This document shows positions 62,870 to 64,000 of a stretch of DNA of 64,000 nucleotides, in pieces. Position 1 is the first letter of the stretch, and every line of letters starts with the position of its first letter. The notes under the pieces were generated by a model. That model had not been told where the DNA came from and did not search any database. It was given only the letters and a program-made list of their open reading frames with translations. The translations under genes and the position numbers were made by a program. Origin of the DNA: Deferribacteres bacterium (GTDB lineage: Bacteria > Zhuqueibacterota > Zhuqueibacteria > Zhuqueibacterales > Geothermadaptataceae); NCBI GenBank assembly GCA_020633675.1, contig JACKDE010000006.1:124001-188000 (forward strand). Reading direction: 5' to 3'.

Positions 62870-63130
62870 ATGCCAGCATCTATCGTTGTGATCACAACCG
62901 AATGTGGCATTGTTTTGCTTTCCCTGCTGGCCAAAGGTGGTTTTCAAAATCAGCAGGTACCGACCGCAGATCAGCTAATCAAACAACTCGAGAGCCAATT
63001 TGACCGGGCAAGATTACCGCTTTTCTCAAAAAATGTCAAAGCTCGATTGTTGAAAGAGCAAGTTGCCTTTGCCCGCGCGTTGAGCAGAGGGCAACTCGAG
63101 ATGCGTAAAATCACCACCAAGAGAAAATGA
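62870..63130 (+). CDS. Hypothetical 86-residue protein, possibly a remnant
   Basis: The frame begins with a hydrophobic stretch (SIVVITTECGIVLLSLLAKGG) and continues with a charged helical part (ADQLIKQLESQFDRARLPLF). The second half reads like real protein. No family is recognised, no good ribosome binding site is seen, and all surroundings are decayed, so it may be the end of a lost gene. Confidence 0.3.
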   Translation: MPASIVVITTECGIVLLSLLAKGGFQNQQVPTADQLIKQLESQFDRARLPLFSKNVKARLLKEQVAFARALSRGQLEMRKITTKRK

Positions 63131-63325
63131 GCTGAATACAACCTTGGTGGAACTGATCGAAAGCGATACTAAACAGGCAATTCGAAGCATAGCAATATCT
63201 GATTCCATGATCGATTCAGGTGAAGCGATCATCTCTGATTGAAGCAGTTTTAGACTATGCTTTTGCTTTGCTGTGCCCAAACAGCAAGCAGAAATTATGC
63301 AATTCACTTTTAAATTGAGGTTGAG

Positions 63326-63517
63326 ATGAAAGATCGATTCCTAAAAATTGAAACCGCTGCTGAACTGACCGAACTGTCACCAGGAACAATCAAGAAATGA
63401 ATTCGGAAAAGGTGGATAAGAAGCTAAAATTTTGGCCGGTCCGTCCGAATGAAAGAATCGGACCTTTTGGCGTTCGCAAAAGAACGACCTGAAAGACATG
63501 AATCGCTTGCATTTTAA
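63326..63517 (+). pseudogene. Broken HTH/excisionase-like DNA-binding gene
   Basis: The 64-codon frame reads IETAAELTELSPGTIKK, then a TGA stop, IRKRWIRS, a TAA stop, and NFGRSVRMKESDLLAFAKER. This is the MerR-like helix-turn-helix of excisionase-type proteins with two in-frame stops (at 63398 and 63425), the first probably from a Trp codon. It is inactive as it stands. Confidence 0.7.
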
Positions 63518-63552
63518 AAGTCACCAACTTATATTTCGCTCCGTAAGATGGC

Positions 63553-63888
63553 TACCTTAATCAAGAAAAAGGTTGGCCGAGTTCTTTGATAAATACCTCG
63601 AATTTTCAAAGGCGACCAAGACGAAAAATTCCTGCCTTTTGGATCGACATAGCCTGTCCGTTTTTAAGAGATTCACAGGCAACATTCAGTTTACTGCGCT
63701 GAAACCCAAAATGGTTGAGAATTTTTAATTTGCGTTGGTTAGAATCTGATAACCCCGCTTCAGTCAATTTGGAGCTGCGACATCTCAAGTCTATTTTTCA
63801 AAAGGCAGAAGAGTGGGGCAAGTTAGATCAATTTCCCTTTGCTAAAAATGGCGCTAATTTAGCGCTCTTAAATTTAGGCTCGGCATAG
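63553..63888 (+). pseudogene. Broken tyrosine recombinase (phage integrase) N-terminal domain
   Basis: One frame gives RLAEFFDKYLEFSKATKTKN and HSLSVFKRFTGNIQFTALKP. A second frame continues with NPASVNLELRHLKSIFQKAE and EWGKLDQFPF. Together they form the SAM-like core-binding domain of XerC-type integrases, broken by a stop and a frameshift near 63727. The catalytic domain is missing. It follows the HTH relic and ends 41 bases before a tRNA gene. Confidence 0.7.
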
Positions 63889-63929
63889 GTAATAAAAAAA
63901 GAGAAGTGAACTCTTTAAAAAACACATAT

Positions 63930-64000
<71 letters not shown>

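Overview
The window looks like a chromosomal segment of a bacterium of the FCB group, probably close to Calditrichota or candidate division KSB1. The pointers are C-terminal sorting domains of the type IX secretion kind (QNYPNPFN in the first gene, a PAYPNPTT domain in the protein at 25256-28180), a kinase N-terminus of the MIGQxISHYKI type, moderate GC content, and several TTG starts with good ribosome binding sites. This assignment is inference from recognisable families; no 16S gene is present.

From 1 to 39079 every gene lies on the + strand and most are tightly packed or overlapping. This is a large exopolysaccharide or surface-glycan locus. It starts with the tail of a secreted glycosidase-like protein. 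Next come two paralogous pyruvyltransferase + GT2 pairs, a cytidylyltransferase, a PIG-L deacetylase, a Wzx-type flippase, a secreted FG-GAP propeller and a DUF4910 protein. The core, 12256-25219, strongly resembles the set of genes that accompany exosortase A (XrtA/EpsH) in other bacteria: an HGEHG-type GT4, two asparagine-synthase-like amidotransferases, a dedicated acyl carrier protein, two alpha/beta hydrolase-like proteins without a GxSxG serine, an AMP-forming ligase, a PLP decarboxylase and a FemAB/GNAT-like transferase. The matching O-glycosylation ligase follows at 30477. No exosortase and no PEP-CTERM protein is visible; the secreted proteins here carry type IX-like C-termini instead. 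Further genes add a NodB deacetylase, a methyltransferase, a right-handed beta-helix protein, a YdcF protein, another AsnB and two GT4s.

From 39080 to 42556 gene density collapses. Two minus-strand unknown ORFs share a conserved DD(I/M)LALEF(E/A)LK motif, one has a decayed partial copy nearby, and 1.3 kb is almost empty. From 42557 to 50777 come a secreted M1 peptidase, a six-helix membrane protein, a secreted M28 peptidase, a scar made of a truncated Ser/Thr kinase plus an IS3-type transposase tail, and a GH9-NodB fusion enzyme.

From 50897 to 61971 everything is on the minus strand: an OmpR-type two-component system, a repeat lipoprotein, a triple-BON protein, DegP/HtrA, a HEAT-repeat protein, a P3A proton ATPase and FtsH. 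Together these look like an envelope stress and protein quality-control island. From 62000 to the end the DNA is decayed (FGGY kinase tail, HTH/excisionase-like relic, tyrosine-recombinase relic) and the window ends inside a tRNA-Pro(GGG) gene.
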